DNA from: Pleomorphomonas sp. T1.2MG-36
GTDB taxonomy: Bacteria > Pseudomonadota > Alphaproteobacteria > Rhizobiales > Pleomorphomonadaceae
Assembly: GCF_950100655.1 (NCBI RefSeq)
Contig: NZ_CATNLY010000001.1
Span: 124,001-188,000 of the forward strand
Length of the DNA stretch: 64,000 nt
Direction: 5' to 3'
Shown here: piece by piece, positions 9,309 through 17,868 of the stretch
Layout of the letters: every line of letters starts with the position of its first letter
How positions within the stretch are numbered: position 1 is the first letter of the stretch
The notes under the pieces: generated by a model
Told to the model about the DNA's origin: nothing
Databases searched by the model: none
Seen by the model: only the letters and a program-made list of their open reading frames with translations
Made by a program: the position numbers and the translations under genes

Positions 9309-10202
9309 ATGTCGGGTGTCTGTGTCAGAAACGTCTGCAAGGTTTCCGTCGCCCTGTCTCTGGGCGTGATGTTCGGCTCGCAGGCCTTGGCCTTCGATCC
9401 GCAGTCCGCCGCTAGGCAGGATGCGTGTTGCGACGCCGCAACCATGTCCACGCTCCGCGAGGCCACCCGTGCCTACTACTCGGGTGACAAACGCGAGGCG
9501 GTTACGGGGCTGCTAGCCGCCGCCCAGAGTGGCCATCCGGCCGCGCAATGGAAACTCGGCCGCATGTACGCCAAGGGTGACGGTGTCGCCGAAGACGACA
9601 TGAAGGCCTTCGAGTTCTTCAGCCAGCTGATTTCCGCTCATGGCGAAGATTCGCCTTCCTCCCCGGATGCCCCCTTCGTCTCAAGCGCCTTTGTCGAGGT
9701 CGGCTCCTATTATCTGACGGGCATAGCCGACACGGCCATCGTGCCGAACGTCAATCGCGCTCGTGAGATCTTCACCTACGCTGCTTCCTATTTCGGCGAT
9801 GCGCTCGCCCAGCTCAAGCTCGGCACGATGTATCTCGACGGCGTCGGCGTCGACCGTGATCCGCGCCAGGCCGCCCGGTGGTTCCTGCTTGCCGCACGCA
9901 AAGGACAGGTGGACGCTCAGGCCAAGCTCGGCGAAATGCTGGTCAGGGGCGACCAGATCGAACCCAATCCGGTGCATGGCCTGATGTGGCTGACCATCGC
10001 CTTGAAGCGCGCCGAACTCATGCACCATGACGATGCAGCAATCCGGGCCTCCCATGAGGAAGCCTTCTCGCTGGCCAGCGAGGATGAACGCCGCAAAGCC
10101 ATCGGGCTGGCCGATCAGTGGCTGATGGATAACGATGCGGCCTTTGCCCAGGCCTATGCGGCGCCGTCGGAGCGTCCCATCGAGGCTTCGGCGACGCGCT
10201 GA
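9309..10202 (+). CDS. ExoR-like periplasmic Sel1-repeat protein
   Basis: A 297-residue exported Sel1-repeat protein. The start at 9309 gives a signal peptide (VSVALSLGVMFGSQALAF) with cleavage near AFD. Sel1 repeats are visible: HPAAQWKLGRMYAKGDGVAEDD, then DALAQLKLGTMYLDGVGVDRD, then VDAQAKLGEMLVRGDQIEPN, followed by a helical tail with EEAFSLASEDERRKA. This layout, including the AFD motif at the mature N-terminus, matches rhizobial ExoR, the periplasmic inhibitor of the ExoS-ChvI two-component system that controls exopolysaccharide, motility and acid response. Neither exoS nor chvI is nearby. Orthology is likely but not proven, because Sel1 proteins are numerous. Confidence 0.72.
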   Translation: MSGVCVRNVCKVSVALSLGVMFGSQALAFDPQSAARQDACCDAATMSTLREATRAYYSGDKREAVTGLLAAAQSGHPAAQWKLGRMYAKGDGVAEDDMKAFEFFSQLISAHGEDSPSSPDAPFVSSAFVEVGSYYLTGIADTAIVPNVNRAREIFTYAASYFGDALAQLKLGTMYLDGVGVDRDPRQAARWFLLAARKGQVDAQAKLGEMLVRGDQIEPNPVHGLMWLTIALKRAELMHHDDAAIRASHEEAFSLASEDERRKAIGLADQWLMDNDAAFAQAYAAPSERPIEASATR

Positions 10203-10314
10203 ATGCGGTTCGCTCCCCAATGTGGCGATATCGACCGCATCACAAGTGACGATCCCATAGTTTCGAGCCGATCGGCCGCTTATCTCGCGCGGTGCGCCGG
10301 TCGACAGGCCTGCG

Positions 10315-11097
10315 TCAGAGCCTGAGTTCTACGACGACCGGCACGTGGTCGGACGGCTTGTCCCAATCGCGAACGTCGTCTTCGATCTCCACGCCGGCGA
10401 TCCGGTCGGCCGCTTGGGGAGAGGCGAGGACATGGTCGATCCTTATGCCCCAGTTCCTTTGGCGGGCACCTGCCTGATAATCCCAGAACGTGTAGCGGCC
10501 GTCCCTGTCGTCGACCGCCCGTAGGGCATCGGTCCAGCCTAGGTTGGTGATCGACCTGAAGGCGGCGCGACTCTGCGGCAGGAACAGCGCATCGCCGGCC
10601 CAGACCGCCGGGTCGTGGCAGTCTCTCGGCTCGGGAATGATGTTGTAGTCTCCGCAGAGCAGGGTGAGTTCCTCGAGTGAGAGCAGTTCGGCCGAGTGAC
10701 GGCGGAGGCGCTCCATCCAGGCAAGCTTGTAGACATACTTGTCGGTATCGGGGGGATTGCCGTTGGGCAGATAGATCGAGGCGACGCGCAGGCTGCCGGT
10801 TGGGACGGATACGACCGCCTCGATGTAGCGCGACTGAACGTCGCTGTCGTCACCCGGCAAACCGCGCCGAACCTCATCGAGCGGCAGGAGCGACAGAAGG
10901 GCCACGCCGTTGAACCCTTTTTGGCCGTGCAAGGCCACGTTGTAGCCGAGTCGCTCGAATGCCTCCGCCGGGAACGCCTCGTCGATGCACTTGATCTCCT
11001 GGAAGCAGACGATGTCGGGTCGGCTTCTCTCCAGCCAGGCCGATGCCGTTTCGATCCGTGCCCGGACCCCGTTGATGTTCCATGTGGCAACGCGCAT
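10315..11097 (-). CDS. xthA: exodeoxyribonuclease III (AP endonuclease)
   Basis: A 260-residue endonuclease/exonuclease/phosphatase-fold enzyme. Catalytic landmarks are present: TWNINGVRAR at the N-terminus, CFQEIK with the metal-binding Glu, LCGDYNIIPEPRDCHDP with Asp/Asn, and KPSDHVPV with the Asp-His pair. It repairs abasic sites and blocked 3' ends. The upstream region (11098-11277), shared with a divergent small gene, holds a GAAC-N7-GAAC site at 11174-11188, so LexA control is plausible. Confidence 0.95.
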   Translation of the reverse strand: MRVATWNINGVRARIETASAWLERSRPDIVCFQEIKCIDEAFPAEAFERLGYNVALHGQKGFNGVALLSLLPLDEVRRGLPGDDSDVQSRYIEAVVSVPTGSLRVASIYLPNGNPPDTDKYVYKLAWMERLRRHSAELLSLEELTLLCGDYNIIPEPRDCHDPAVWAGDALFLPQSRAAFRSITNLGWTDALRAVDDRDGRYTFWDYQAGARQRNWGIRIDHVLASPQAADRIAGVEIEDDVRDWDKPSDHVPVVVELRL

Positions 11098-11173
11098 GCA
11101 AACCCCTCCGGCCGCCGTTTTGGCGCCGCCGACTCCGCCGCTGCGCCCTTGGAAATCCTTCTCATACGCCCGT

Positions 11174-11188
11174 GAACGTTACAAGAAC
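11174..11188. promoter_or_regulatory. LexA-type SOS box 1 (GAAC-N7-GAAC)
   Basis: GAAC at 11174-11177 and GAAC at 11185-11188 are separated by exactly 7 nt. This is the reverse complement of GTTC-N7-GTTC, the direct-repeat operator bound by alphaproteobacterial LexA. It lies 77 nt upstream of the xthA start codon. On the minus strand it directly follows a TACAAT -10-like hexamer (11195-11190), so a bound repressor would cover the expected xthA start of transcription. Confidence 0.6.
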
Positions 11189-11219
11189 TATTGTATTTTG
11201 ATCTAGGTTAAGGGCATGC

Positions 11220-11248
11220 TTGACGAACGAACAAAGATAGAACATTAT
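11220..11248 (+). promoter_or_regulatory. sigma70-like promoter for the small membrane protein gene
   Basis: TTGACG (11220-11225) and CATTAT (11243-11248) are separated by 17 nt and match the sigma70 consensus at 5/6 and 4/6 positions. Transcription would start near 11255, just before the ATG codons at 11266 and 11278. LexA-type box 2 lies within the spacer, the usual geometry for a repressed SOS promoter. Confidence 0.5.
11229..11243. promoter_or_regulatory. LexA-type SOS box 2 (GAAC-N7-GAAC) with further in-phase half-sites
   Basis: GAAC at 11229-11232 and at 11240-11243 are separated by 7 nt. Two more tetramers continue the same 11-bp step: GTTC at 11251-11254 and GAAC at 11262-11265. Box 1 (11174, 11185) is on the same register, since the distance from 11174 to 11229 is 55 nt, five times eleven. 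The box overlaps the spacer of a sigma70-like promoter pointing into the small gene. Confidence 0.6.
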
Positions 11249-11277
11249 GGGTTCTAACGCGGAACATGGAGGTGGGG

Positions 11278-11580
11278 ATGACTGTGATAAGTGCCAGGGT
11301 TTCCATTGGCGAAATCGAGTGCGTGGTCGGTGTCCGCTACAACCATGTGTCGCACGAAAGGAACAAACAGGGATCATTTCCGCGAGCCGGTTGGGTTTTG
11401 CCCGGTTTTTCCGATGAGGAGACGCCGACAGTGCGCGATTTCACTCTGTCGCCGCGCGAGCGTCTCGCTTCGGCGATCACCTCGGCGGCAATCGTTCGCG
11501 ACGTCGCTGCCCTCGGAGCTCTGGTGCTGTTCGGCACCATGCTCGTGCTGGTGCTGAGTTCGGCCGATATGCTGGTCTGA
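11278..11580 (+). CDS. small single-pass membrane protein, probably SOS-controlled
   Basis: From the ATG at 11278, which follows GGAGG with 5-nt spacing, the product is 100 residues. Alternative starts are the ATG at 11266 and a GTG at 11431 preceded by GAGGAG, which would give 49 residues. All share the C-terminal part LSPRERLASAITSAAIVRD followed by one hydrophobic helix (VAALGALVLFGTMLVLVLS) and a very short tail. No family is recognised. Its promoter contains a LexA-type box. Small SOS-induced membrane proteins such as SidA of Caulobacter block cell division; a similar role here is inference. dnaE follows 136 nt downstream. Confidence 0.55.
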   Translation: MTVISARVSIGEIECVVGVRYNHVSHERNKQGSFPRAGWVLPGFSDEETPTVRDFTLSPRERLASAITSAAIVRDVAALGALVLFGTMLVLVLSSADMLV

Positions 11581-11716
11581 GCTATCGACGGGGTAGGGGG
11601 TTTTCCACAAGCGGGCCGCTTTCGGCAGGAAAACGCTCCGATCGTCAGGCCGGATGGGATAGCTTGTCGGCGTCGATCCGTCCGTCTCGAGGATCGGCCT
11701 CCAACCGGAACATGCG

Positions 11717-14700
11717 ATGATTGGCGACGTCGGCTTCATTCACCTGCGCGTTCATAGCGCCTATTCGCTGCTCGAGGGCGCGCTGCCGCTGGTCAAGGCG
11801 CTGAAGCTGGCCGTGGCCGACAATCAGCCAGCGCTTGCCATTACCGACACCGGCAATCTGTTTTGCGCCCTGGAGTTTTCCGAAAAGGCCATCGAGAAGG
11901 GATTGCAACCGATCATCGGCTGCCAGATGTCGGTTGATTTCGGCGATGACAGCCCTGATCGTCGGCGTCCCGGCGGGCTGCCGCCGGCCTTGCCATCCAT
12001 CGTGCTCATAGCGGCGACATCGGAAGGCTTTGCCAACCTGACGGTACTGATGTCCCGTTCCTTTCTGGAATCGGAGCCGGGCGCTCCGGCCAGTCTGCCG
12101 ATCGGCCGGTTCGAGGGGCTGACAGGCGGCATCATCGCGCTGACGGGCGGCCCCAGCGGTCCGGTGGACAAGGCCATCTCCGCCGGCCTGATGCCCCAGG
12201 CAGAAAGTCGCCTCGCTTTGCTCGAAGAGCTGTTCGGCGACCGTCTCTATGTCGAGTTGCAGCGGCACGGCACCCCCGAAGAGGTGATGGTCGAGCCGCA
12301 TCTCGTCGAACTCGCCTACGCGCGTGGTCTGCCTCTCGTCGCCACCAACGAGTGCTATTTCCCGACCCGCTCCGACTATGAGGCCCACGACGCTCTGATT
12401 GCCATTTCGGAAGGACGGATGGTCGCCGAGGACGACCGGCGACGTTTGACCGAAGAGCACTATTTCAAGTCTCGCGCCGAAATGCAGACGTTGTTTGCCG
12501 ACCTGCCGGAAGCGCTTGAGAATACGATTGAGATCGCCCGTCGTTGCACGGTCCGGGCGCCGAAGCGCAAACCACTGCTGCCTCGTTTCGCCGGCGCCGA
12601 CGTCGATGATGTTGCCGCGGCGGAAGCGGCAGAAGCTGCCGAACTTGCGAGCCAGGCCTTGGAAGGGCTTGCCCGACGCATCGAGAGCCACGGCCTCGCT
12701 CCTGGACTGACGCTTGAAGATTACCACAAGCGCTTGGAGTTCGAGCTCGGCATCATCACCCGGATGAAGTTCCCCGGCTACTTCCTGATCGTGGCCGACT
12801 TCATCAAATGGGCCAAGGCGCACGGCATTCCCGTCGGCCCCGGCCGAGGTTCGGGCGCCGGTTCGCTGGTCGCCTTCTCGCTCACCATCACCGACCTCGA
12901 CCCCCTTCGGTTCGCCCTGCTTTTCGAGCGCTTCCTCAATCCCGAACGCGTGTCGATGCCTGACTTCGACATCGACTTCTGCCAGGACCGTCGCGAAGAG
13001 GTGATCCGCTACGTCCAGGGGAAGTACGGCCGTGCCCAGGTGGCCCAGATCATCACCTTCGGTTCGTTGCAGGCGCGCGCCGTGCTGCGCGACGTCGGTC
13101 GTGTTCTGCAGATGTCCTACGGCCAGGTCGACAAGCTCTGCAAGCTGGTGCCGCAGAATCCGGCCCATCCGGTGACCCTGGTCCAGGCGCTGGAGGACGA
13201 GCCGAGGCTCAAGGAGGCGCGCGAAGACCCGGTTGTCGACCGCCTGATCGACATTTCGATCAAGCTTGAGGGGCTTTACCGGCATGCGTCGACGCATGCC
13301 GCCGGCATCGTCATCGGAGACCGGCCACTCGACCAGTTGGTGCCGCTCTACCGAGACCCGCGCTCCGACATGCCGGTTACCCAGTACAACATGAAGTGGG
13401 TGGAGAGCACCGGTCTCATCAAGTTCGACTTCCTCGGCCTCAAGACCTTGACGGTGCTGAGGCGTGCCGTCGATCTCATCGAGCGAAAGGGCGTGAAGAT
13501 CGACCTGTCGGCGCTACCGCTCGACGACCCGAAGACCTACGAGTTGCTGACCCATGGCGAGACGGTCGGCGTGTTCCAGCTGGAAAGCATGGGCATGCGC
13601 AAGGCCATTTCCGACATCAAGCCGGACCGCTTCGAGGACATCATCGCCCTCGTCGCGCTGTACCGGCCCGGTCCGATGGCCAATATTCCTGTTTACGGCG
13701 CCCGCAAGTTCGGTCTTGAGAAGCCCGACTACCTGCATGACTCCATCGAACCGGTGCTGAAGGAAACCTACGGCATCATCGTCTACCAGGAACAGGTGAT
13801 GCAGATCGCCCAGATCCTTTCGGGCTACTCGCTCGGCGAAGCCGACTTGTTGCGCCGAGCCATGGGCAAGAAGATCAAGGCAGAAATGGACAAGCAACGG
13901 GTCCGTTTCGTCGACGGTGCCGTTGAGCGCGGTGTCGGCAAGGCGCTCGCCGACACCATCTTCGACCTCTTGGCCAAGTTCGCCGACTATGGGTTCAACA
14001 AGAGCCATGCCGCCGCTTATGCGCTGGTCGCCTATCAGACGGCCTATCTCAAGGCCAATCACCCCGTGGAGTTCATGGCGGCGTCGATGACGCTCGAGCT
14101 CACCAATACCGACAAGCTCAACGACTTCCGACGCGAGGCGATCCGCCTCGGGATCACCGTCGAGCCGCCGTCGGTCAACCGCTCCGACGTGGTGTTCGAG
14201 GTGGACGGCAAGCACATCCTCTATGCGCTTGCTGCCGTGAAGGGCGTCGGCCAGGCGGCTGTCGAGCATATCGTCGAGCAGCGGGGTGACAAGCTGTTCC
14301 GGTCGATCTCCGATTTTGCCAGTCGCATCAATCCCAAGGCGATGAACAAGCGCATTCTGGAGGCGCTCACCTCGGCCGGAGCGTTCGATTGCCTGGAGCC
14401 GAACAGGAATCGGCTTTTCCAAGGGCTCGACGCGGTGATGGCCGCCGCGGCCCATCGGCTGGAGCAGCAACAAAGCGGGCAGAACGAGCTGTTTGGCGGC
14501 GGAGGCGAGCCGGAGCCGGTCCGCCTGCCGTCGGTTCCCAACTGGCTGCCTGAAGAGAAGCTGCAGCGCGAGCACACGGCTATCGGCTTCTATCTGTCCG
14601 CCCACCCTCTCGACGCCTACGAAGCGCTGCTCGGCCGCCTGAGGGTGCAGACCTGGGCGCAGTTCTCGGCGTCGGTGAAGCGGGGAGCCTCGGCCGGACG

Positions 14701-15169
14701 GCTCGCCGGCACCATCGTTGCCAAGCAGGAGCGCAAGACGCGCACCGGCAACAAGATGGGAATCATCGGCGTTTCCGATCCCACCGGCCAGTATGAGGCG
14801 GTGATTTTCTCGGAAGGGCTTGCCCATTTCCGTAGCCTGCTGGAGGCGGGTCAGTCGGTGATCCTGCTGGTCAATGCCGAGGACAAGCCCGAGGGCATCT
14901 CCGTGCGGATCGATTCTGTGGAACCGCTCGATCAGGCAGCCGGCAAGCTGCAGAACGCGCTTCGCATTTTCCTTCGAGGCGCGGAACCGCTGCCGGCTCT
15001 TCGCGACGTGCTGAAGCCGGGCGGGGAGGGCGACGTGTCGCTGATCGTGCTCGGCGACGGCGGGCGGGGGGAGGTGGAGGTGAAGCTGCCCGGCGGCTAC
15101 CGCGTGTCTCCCCAGCTCGCAGGCGCTCTTCGGGCGGTCGATGGCGTCGTGGATGTCGAATTGGCCTAA
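11717..15169 (+). CDS. dnaE: DNA polymerase III alpha subunit (DnaE1)
   Basis: The 1150-residue replicative polymerase. The N-terminal PHP domain begins HLRVHSAYSLLEGALPL. The catalytic aspartates lie in MPDFDIDF at about residues 414-421. The finger/thumb region contains GKKIKAEMDKQR and the NKSHAAAYALVAYQTAYLK signature. The OB-fold domain follows near residue 1000 (TRTGNKMGIIGVSDPTG). The SAYSLLEGAL form identifies DnaE1 rather than the error-prone DnaE2. It is the catalytic core of the chromosomal replicase. Confidence 0.97.
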   Translation: MIGDVGFIHLRVHSAYSLLEGALPLVKALKLAVADNQPALAITDTGNLFCALEFSEKAIEKGLQPIIGCQMSVDFGDDSPDRRRPGGLPPALPSIVLIAATSEGFANLTVLMSRSFLESEPGAPASLPIGRFEGLTGGIIALTGGPSGPVDKAISAGLMPQAESRLALLEELFGDRLYVELQRHGTPEEVMVEPHLVELAYARGLPLVATNECYFPTRSDYEAHDALIAISEGRMVAEDDRRRLTEEHYFKSRAEMQTLFADLPEALENTIEIARRCTVRAPKRKPLLPRFAGADVDDVAAAEAAEAAELASQALEGLARRIESHGLAPGLTLEDYHKRLEFELGIITRMKFPGYFLIVADFIKWAKAHGIPVGPGRGSGAGSLVAFSLTITDLDPLRFALLFERFLNPERVSMPDFDIDFCQDRREEVIRYVQGKYGRAQVAQIITFGSLQARAVLRDVGRVLQMSYGQVDKLCKLVPQNPAHPVTLVQALEDEPRLKEAREDPVVDRLIDISIKLEGLYRHASTHAAGIVIGDRPLDQLVPLYRDPRSDMPVTQYNMKWVESTGLIKFDFLGLKTLTVLRRAVDLIERKGVKIDLSALPLDDPKTYELLTHGETVGVFQLESMGMRKAISDIKPDRFEDIIALVALYRPGPMANIPVYGARKFGLEKPDYLHDSIEPVLKETYGIIVYQEQVMQIAQILSGYSLGEADLLRRAMGKKIKAEMDKQRVRFVDGAVERGVGKALADTIFDLLAKFADYGFNKSHAAAYALVAYQTAYLKANHPVEFMAASMTLELTNTDKLNDFRREAIRLGITVEPPSVNRSDVVFEVDGKHILYALAAVKGVGQAAVEHIVEQRGDKLFRSISDFASRINPKAMNKRILEALTSAGAFDCLEPNRNRLFQGLDAVMAAAAHRLEQQQSGQNELFGGGGEPEPVRLPSVPNWLPEEKLQREHTAIGFYLSAHPLDAYEALLGRLRVQTWAQFSASVKRGASAGRLAGTIVAKQERKTRTGNKMGIIGVSDPTGQYEAVIFSEGLAHFRSLLEAGQSVILLVNAEDKPEGISVRIDSVEPLDQAAGKLQNALRIFLRGAEPLPALRDVLKPGGEGDVSLIVLGDGGRGEVEVKLPGGYRVSPQLAGALRAVDGVVDVELA

Positions 15170-15226
15170 GTTGCCAAGTCGTCTGAAACACCGGACCCAG
15201 GCGGGATCCGACAGGAGACCGGATTT

Positions 15227-15254
15227 GTCGTCTGCGTCCGGCAGGACGCACGAC
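15227..15254. terminator. hairpin between convergent dnaE and udg
   Basis: TGCGTCC-ggca-GGACGCA (15233-15249) forms a 7-bp stem, extended by GTCG/CGAC beyond a 2-nt bulge. It sits between the dnaE stop and the udg stop, where a shared terminator is expected, but neither side has a clear T tract. Confidence 0.4.
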
Positions 15255-15257
15255 GAC

Positions 15258-15938
15258 TTAGCGGCTGTCGATATCCCGGCGCACGGCGGCGAAAACGGCT
15301 CGAAACATCTCCGGCGTCAGCACGCCCGTATTCGTGTTGTAGCGAGAGCAATGATAGCTGTCGTAGAGCCGGATGCCTGGCAGACAATCCAGCGTATGCA
15401 CGGCCCCGTGGGCGAACTTATGACGGACAAGCGGCACCTTGAGCGTCTTCAGCAACTGGTCGTGAGCGATCTTGCCGAGCGCGATGATTGCCGAAAGGCG
15501 TGAAAATGTCGCCAGCGTCGCGGCAAAGAAGCGCCGGCAATTGTTGATCTCGTCGTTGGTTGGTTTGTTTTCGGGCGGTACGCAGCGCACGGAGTTGCTG
15601 ATGGCGGCATCGACCAACTCGAAACCGTCATTGGGATCGGCGCGATAGACGCCGCGCGCAAAGCCGAACTCGCTCATGGTTTCGTAGAGAAGGTCACCGG
15701 CGTAGTCGCCCGTGAAGGCCCGTCCGGTGCGGTTGGCTCCGCGGAGACCGGGAGCCAGGCCGGCGATCAGCAGACGCGCATCCGAGGTTCCAAAGGTCGG
15801 GACGGGCGCATTGTGCCAGTCCGGATGCGCCTCGCGCTGCGCGTGCCGAAAAGCCACGAGGCGCGGGCAGAGGCCACAGTTTCGGTCGGGTTCGACCGGA
15901 TGTCCGGCGAATTCGGCCACGACGCTTCTGTTTGACAT
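15258..15938 (-). CDS. family 5 uracil-DNA glycosylase (UDGb)
   Basis: A 226-residue Fe-S uracil-DNA glycosylase. The N-terminal CGLCPRL cysteine pair belongs to the 4Fe-4S cluster ligands. Motif I reads GLAPGLRGANRTGRAFTGD; the polar Asp/Asn of families 1 and 4 is replaced by Ala/Pro, which defines family 5 (UDGb). The downstream motif SYHCSRYNTNTG carries the active-site His and another cluster Cys. It removes uracil and hypoxanthine from DNA. It lies next to an NYN nuclease gene and rpoZ, an arrangement I recall from other Hyphomicrobiales. Confidence 0.88.
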   Translation of the reverse strand: MSNRSVVAEFAGHPVEPDRNCGLCPRLVAFRHAQREAHPDWHNAPVPTFGTSDARLLIAGLAPGLRGANRTGRAFTGDYAGDLLYETMSEFGFARGVYRADPNDGFELVDAAISNSVRCVPPENKPTNDEINNCRRFFAATLATFSRLSAIIALGKIAHDQLLKTLKVPLVRHKFAHGAVHTLDCLPGIRLYDSYHCSRYNTNTGVLTPEMFRAVFAAVRRDIDSR

Positions 15939-16109
15939 GCAAATCCCCTGCGGCTGCCGGGACGGCGGGAATGTCTAGGCCTTCAGGGTCGCGGCCAGAA
16001 CCGCAGCTTCCGGGATGGCGGCCGAGAAAAGTCGGGGACCAAATCCCGTCAGGAGGTCGTGAATTGTCTTGGGGCCGAACTGGACTTGCGCTCAACGACC
16101 AGCCGGCCG

Positions 16110-16133
16110 CTGGGCGAGATAAAACCCGCCCAG
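16110..16133 (-). terminator. hairpin downstream of the NYN gene
   Basis: CTGGGCG (16110-16116) and CGCCCAG (16127-16133) form a 7-bp stem around a 10-nt loop in the 239-nt gap between the NYN gene and udg. No T run follows on the minus strand, so a terminator role is uncertain. Confidence 0.25.
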
Positions 16134-16177
16134 AAAGCGCCTAAAACCGCTGCGGTCCCAGCGTCCTCCGGCCGATG

Positions 16178-16756
16178 TCAGGCTTCGTCGGCCGCGCTGG
16201 TCCGGTCGTTGGCGCGTATCGGCCGTTCGTTCGGATCCCGGCTGATGCGTCCCGAGAGATTGGCAAGGTCGATGAAGTGGTCGGCCTGGCGACGCAACTC
16301 GTCGGCAACCATCGCCGGCTGAGTCTGCAGCGTCGAGACGACCGAAACCTTGCGCCCCTTGCGCTGAATGGCCTCTACCAGCGAACGGAAATCGCCGTCG
16401 CCTGAGAACAGCACGATATGGTCGACGTGCTCGGAGAGTTCCATGGCGTCGACCGCCAGCTCGATGTCCATCGAGCCCTTGACCTTGCGCCGGCCGGTGG
16501 AGTCGAAAAACTCCTTGGTCGGCTTGGTCACGACTTTATATCCATTGTAATCGAGCCAGTCGATCAATGGACGGATAGAAGAATACTCTTGGTCTTCAGC
16601 GAGTGCCGTGTAATACAGTGCCCTCAGAAGATATCCCTTGGCGCTGAACTCTTTTAGCAACCTACGGTAGTCAATATCAAATCCGAGAGCCTTGGCAGTC
16701 GCGTAAAGATTTGCACCATCGATGAAGAGGGCTATTTTTTCGCGTTCGTCAAACAT
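16178..16756 (-). CDS. NYN-domain (LabA/DUF88) protein, putative RNase
   Basis: A 192-residue NYN (PIN-like) domain protein. The conserved acidic residues are in FIDGANLYATAK near residue 13, KGSMDIELAVDAM near 93-105 and VLFSGDGDFRSLVEA near 114-128, the metal-binding set of LabA/DUF88 proteins. Family members are predicted or shown to be endoribonucleases acting on RNA. The C-terminal 25 residues are charged and probably disordered. In this lineage it lies near rpoZ and rsh. Confidence 0.88.
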   Translation of the reverse strand: MFDEREKIALFIDGANLYATAKALGFDIDYRRLLKEFSAKGYLLRALYYTALAEDQEYSSIRPLIDWLDYNGYKVVTKPTKEFFDSTGRRKVKGSMDIELAVDAMELSEHVDHIVLFSGDGDFRSLVEAIQRKGRKVSVVSTLQTQPAMVADELRRQADHFIDLANLSGRISRDPNERPIRANDRTSAADEA

Positions 16757-17275
16757 TAGTTCTTTGCTTACCTCGCAACCGGCGGTCGTTTACAACTCTT
16801 CGTCCCGCTGAGCTATTGTATGTTCGTCCGAAGAAATTTTTCATGAAGCGACGTCAGCAGCCATCGTTTCGATCCGCTAAATTTCGCACATTAGTCCGCC
16901 TGTTATCAAGTTTTGGCGAAACAACCAAGTTAAAACGAATTGAATCGATGGATTCCCACGGAAAATGGCAGAAAAGGCTGCCAGATCGACCAAGGACGGA
17001 TGCATTGGTCGAACGGTTTTGCAGCGAGAAAGATTGGTTCACCGAATTTTGAGGTCGCCGTGAATGCTCGCTGTCATCGTTGCCATGGAGTGTTGGCGTG
17101 CATCTCCGCTTGCTTTTCGGCCGTCCTCCGCATATTTACACCGTGAGTTCGGCAGCATTACCTCAAGCGCCGTTGGGGTGGGACTGCTGGTCGCGGAAAT
17201 CGCGCTCTCTGGACGCTTGCCGGACGGGATGCCGTTCGCGCGAGCGAAATTTGTTTCTGGATCTGGAGTTGGACT
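16757..17275. other. 519-nt gap upstream of rpoZ, no confident gene
   Basis: The region between the NYN gene start and rpoZ is less GC-rich in 16780-16960. A 78-codon basic frame from a TTG at 16816 ends at 17052; it has no recognised domain and a weak start, so I do not call it. GAATC-gatg-GATTC at 16942-16955 provides two GANTC (CcrM) sites in an inverted repeat. The rpoZ promoter is expected in the second half; smpB, often found here, is absent. Confidence 0.5.
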
Positions 17276-17659
17276 ATGGCACGCGTCACGGTCGAGGACT
17301 GCATCGACAAGGTGGATAACCGCTTCGAACTGGTGCTGTTGGCCAGCCATCGCGCCCGCATGATTTCATCCGGTTCGCCTCTTACGGTCGATCGCGATAA
17401 CGATAAGAATCCGGTCGTCGCTTTGCGCGAAGTGGCGGAATCCTCGATTTCCCCACAGGATCTCAAGGAAGACCTGATCCACTCGCTGCAGAAGTATGTC
17501 GAAGTGGACGAGCCTGAGCAGGAGCCGGTGGCCGGTCTTCTCGGTGGGCCGGGCGATAGCGCGGACGACGACGAGATCGCCTTCGATCAGATGTCCGAGG
17601 AGGATCTGCTGCGCGGCCTCGAGAGCATGGTTCCGCCCGAGAAGGTCGAAGAGATCTGA
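17276..17659 (+). CDS. rpoZ: RNA polymerase omega subunit
   Basis: A 127-residue omega subunit. The N-terminus [28 protein letters not shown] is the typical RpoZ signature, followed by [14 protein letters not shown]. The acidic C-terminal tail ([20 protein letters not shown]) is usual for alphaproteobacterial omega. It helps assemble RNA polymerase and contributes to the ppGpp binding site, which fits its position before rsh. A GGAG element precedes the ATG. Confidence 0.95.
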   Translation: MARVTVEDCIDKVDNRFELVLLASHRARMISSGSPLTVDRDNDKNPVVALREVAESSISPQDLKEDLIHSLQKYVEVDEPEQEPVAGLLGGPGDSADDDEIAFDQMSEEDLLRGLESMVPPEKVEEI

Positions 17660-17683
17660 TCGCCGTTCTTGGCGGCTCTTTGG

Positions 17684-17719
17684 CGGGCGGACCGGCTTCG
17701 GTTCGCCCGTTTTCGTTTG
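17684..17719 (+). terminator. rho-independent terminator after rpoZ
   Basis: CGGGCGGACCG (17684-17694) pairs with CGGTTCGCCCG (17699-17709) through 11 pairs including one G-T wobble, with loop GCTT, followed by TTTTCGTTTG. This is a classic intrinsic terminator 25 nt after the rpoZ stop, suggesting rsh has its own promoter. Confidence 0.8.
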
Positions 17720-17868
17720 TCTGCAACGGATTGAAAACGCTCGCCGTGCTTTTCCGCAGCGGCCCGCGCGAATGAGCTACTTTCCGGATTGGTGTTGCTA
17801 TAGCTTTATTTTCGACGCCGACGCGCGTGGATTCGCACGTCCGGCTACGTGAGGAGTGACCGTCCCCG

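Noticed and set aside
11645..13297. 550-codon frame antisense to dnaE
   Set aside because: dnaE is unambiguous across this interval; the antisense translation is low-complexity and unlike any protein family.
16816..17052. 78-codon basic frame upstream of rpoZ
   Set aside because: TTG start without clear ribosome binding site, no recognised domain, and the region is expected to hold regulatory DNA.
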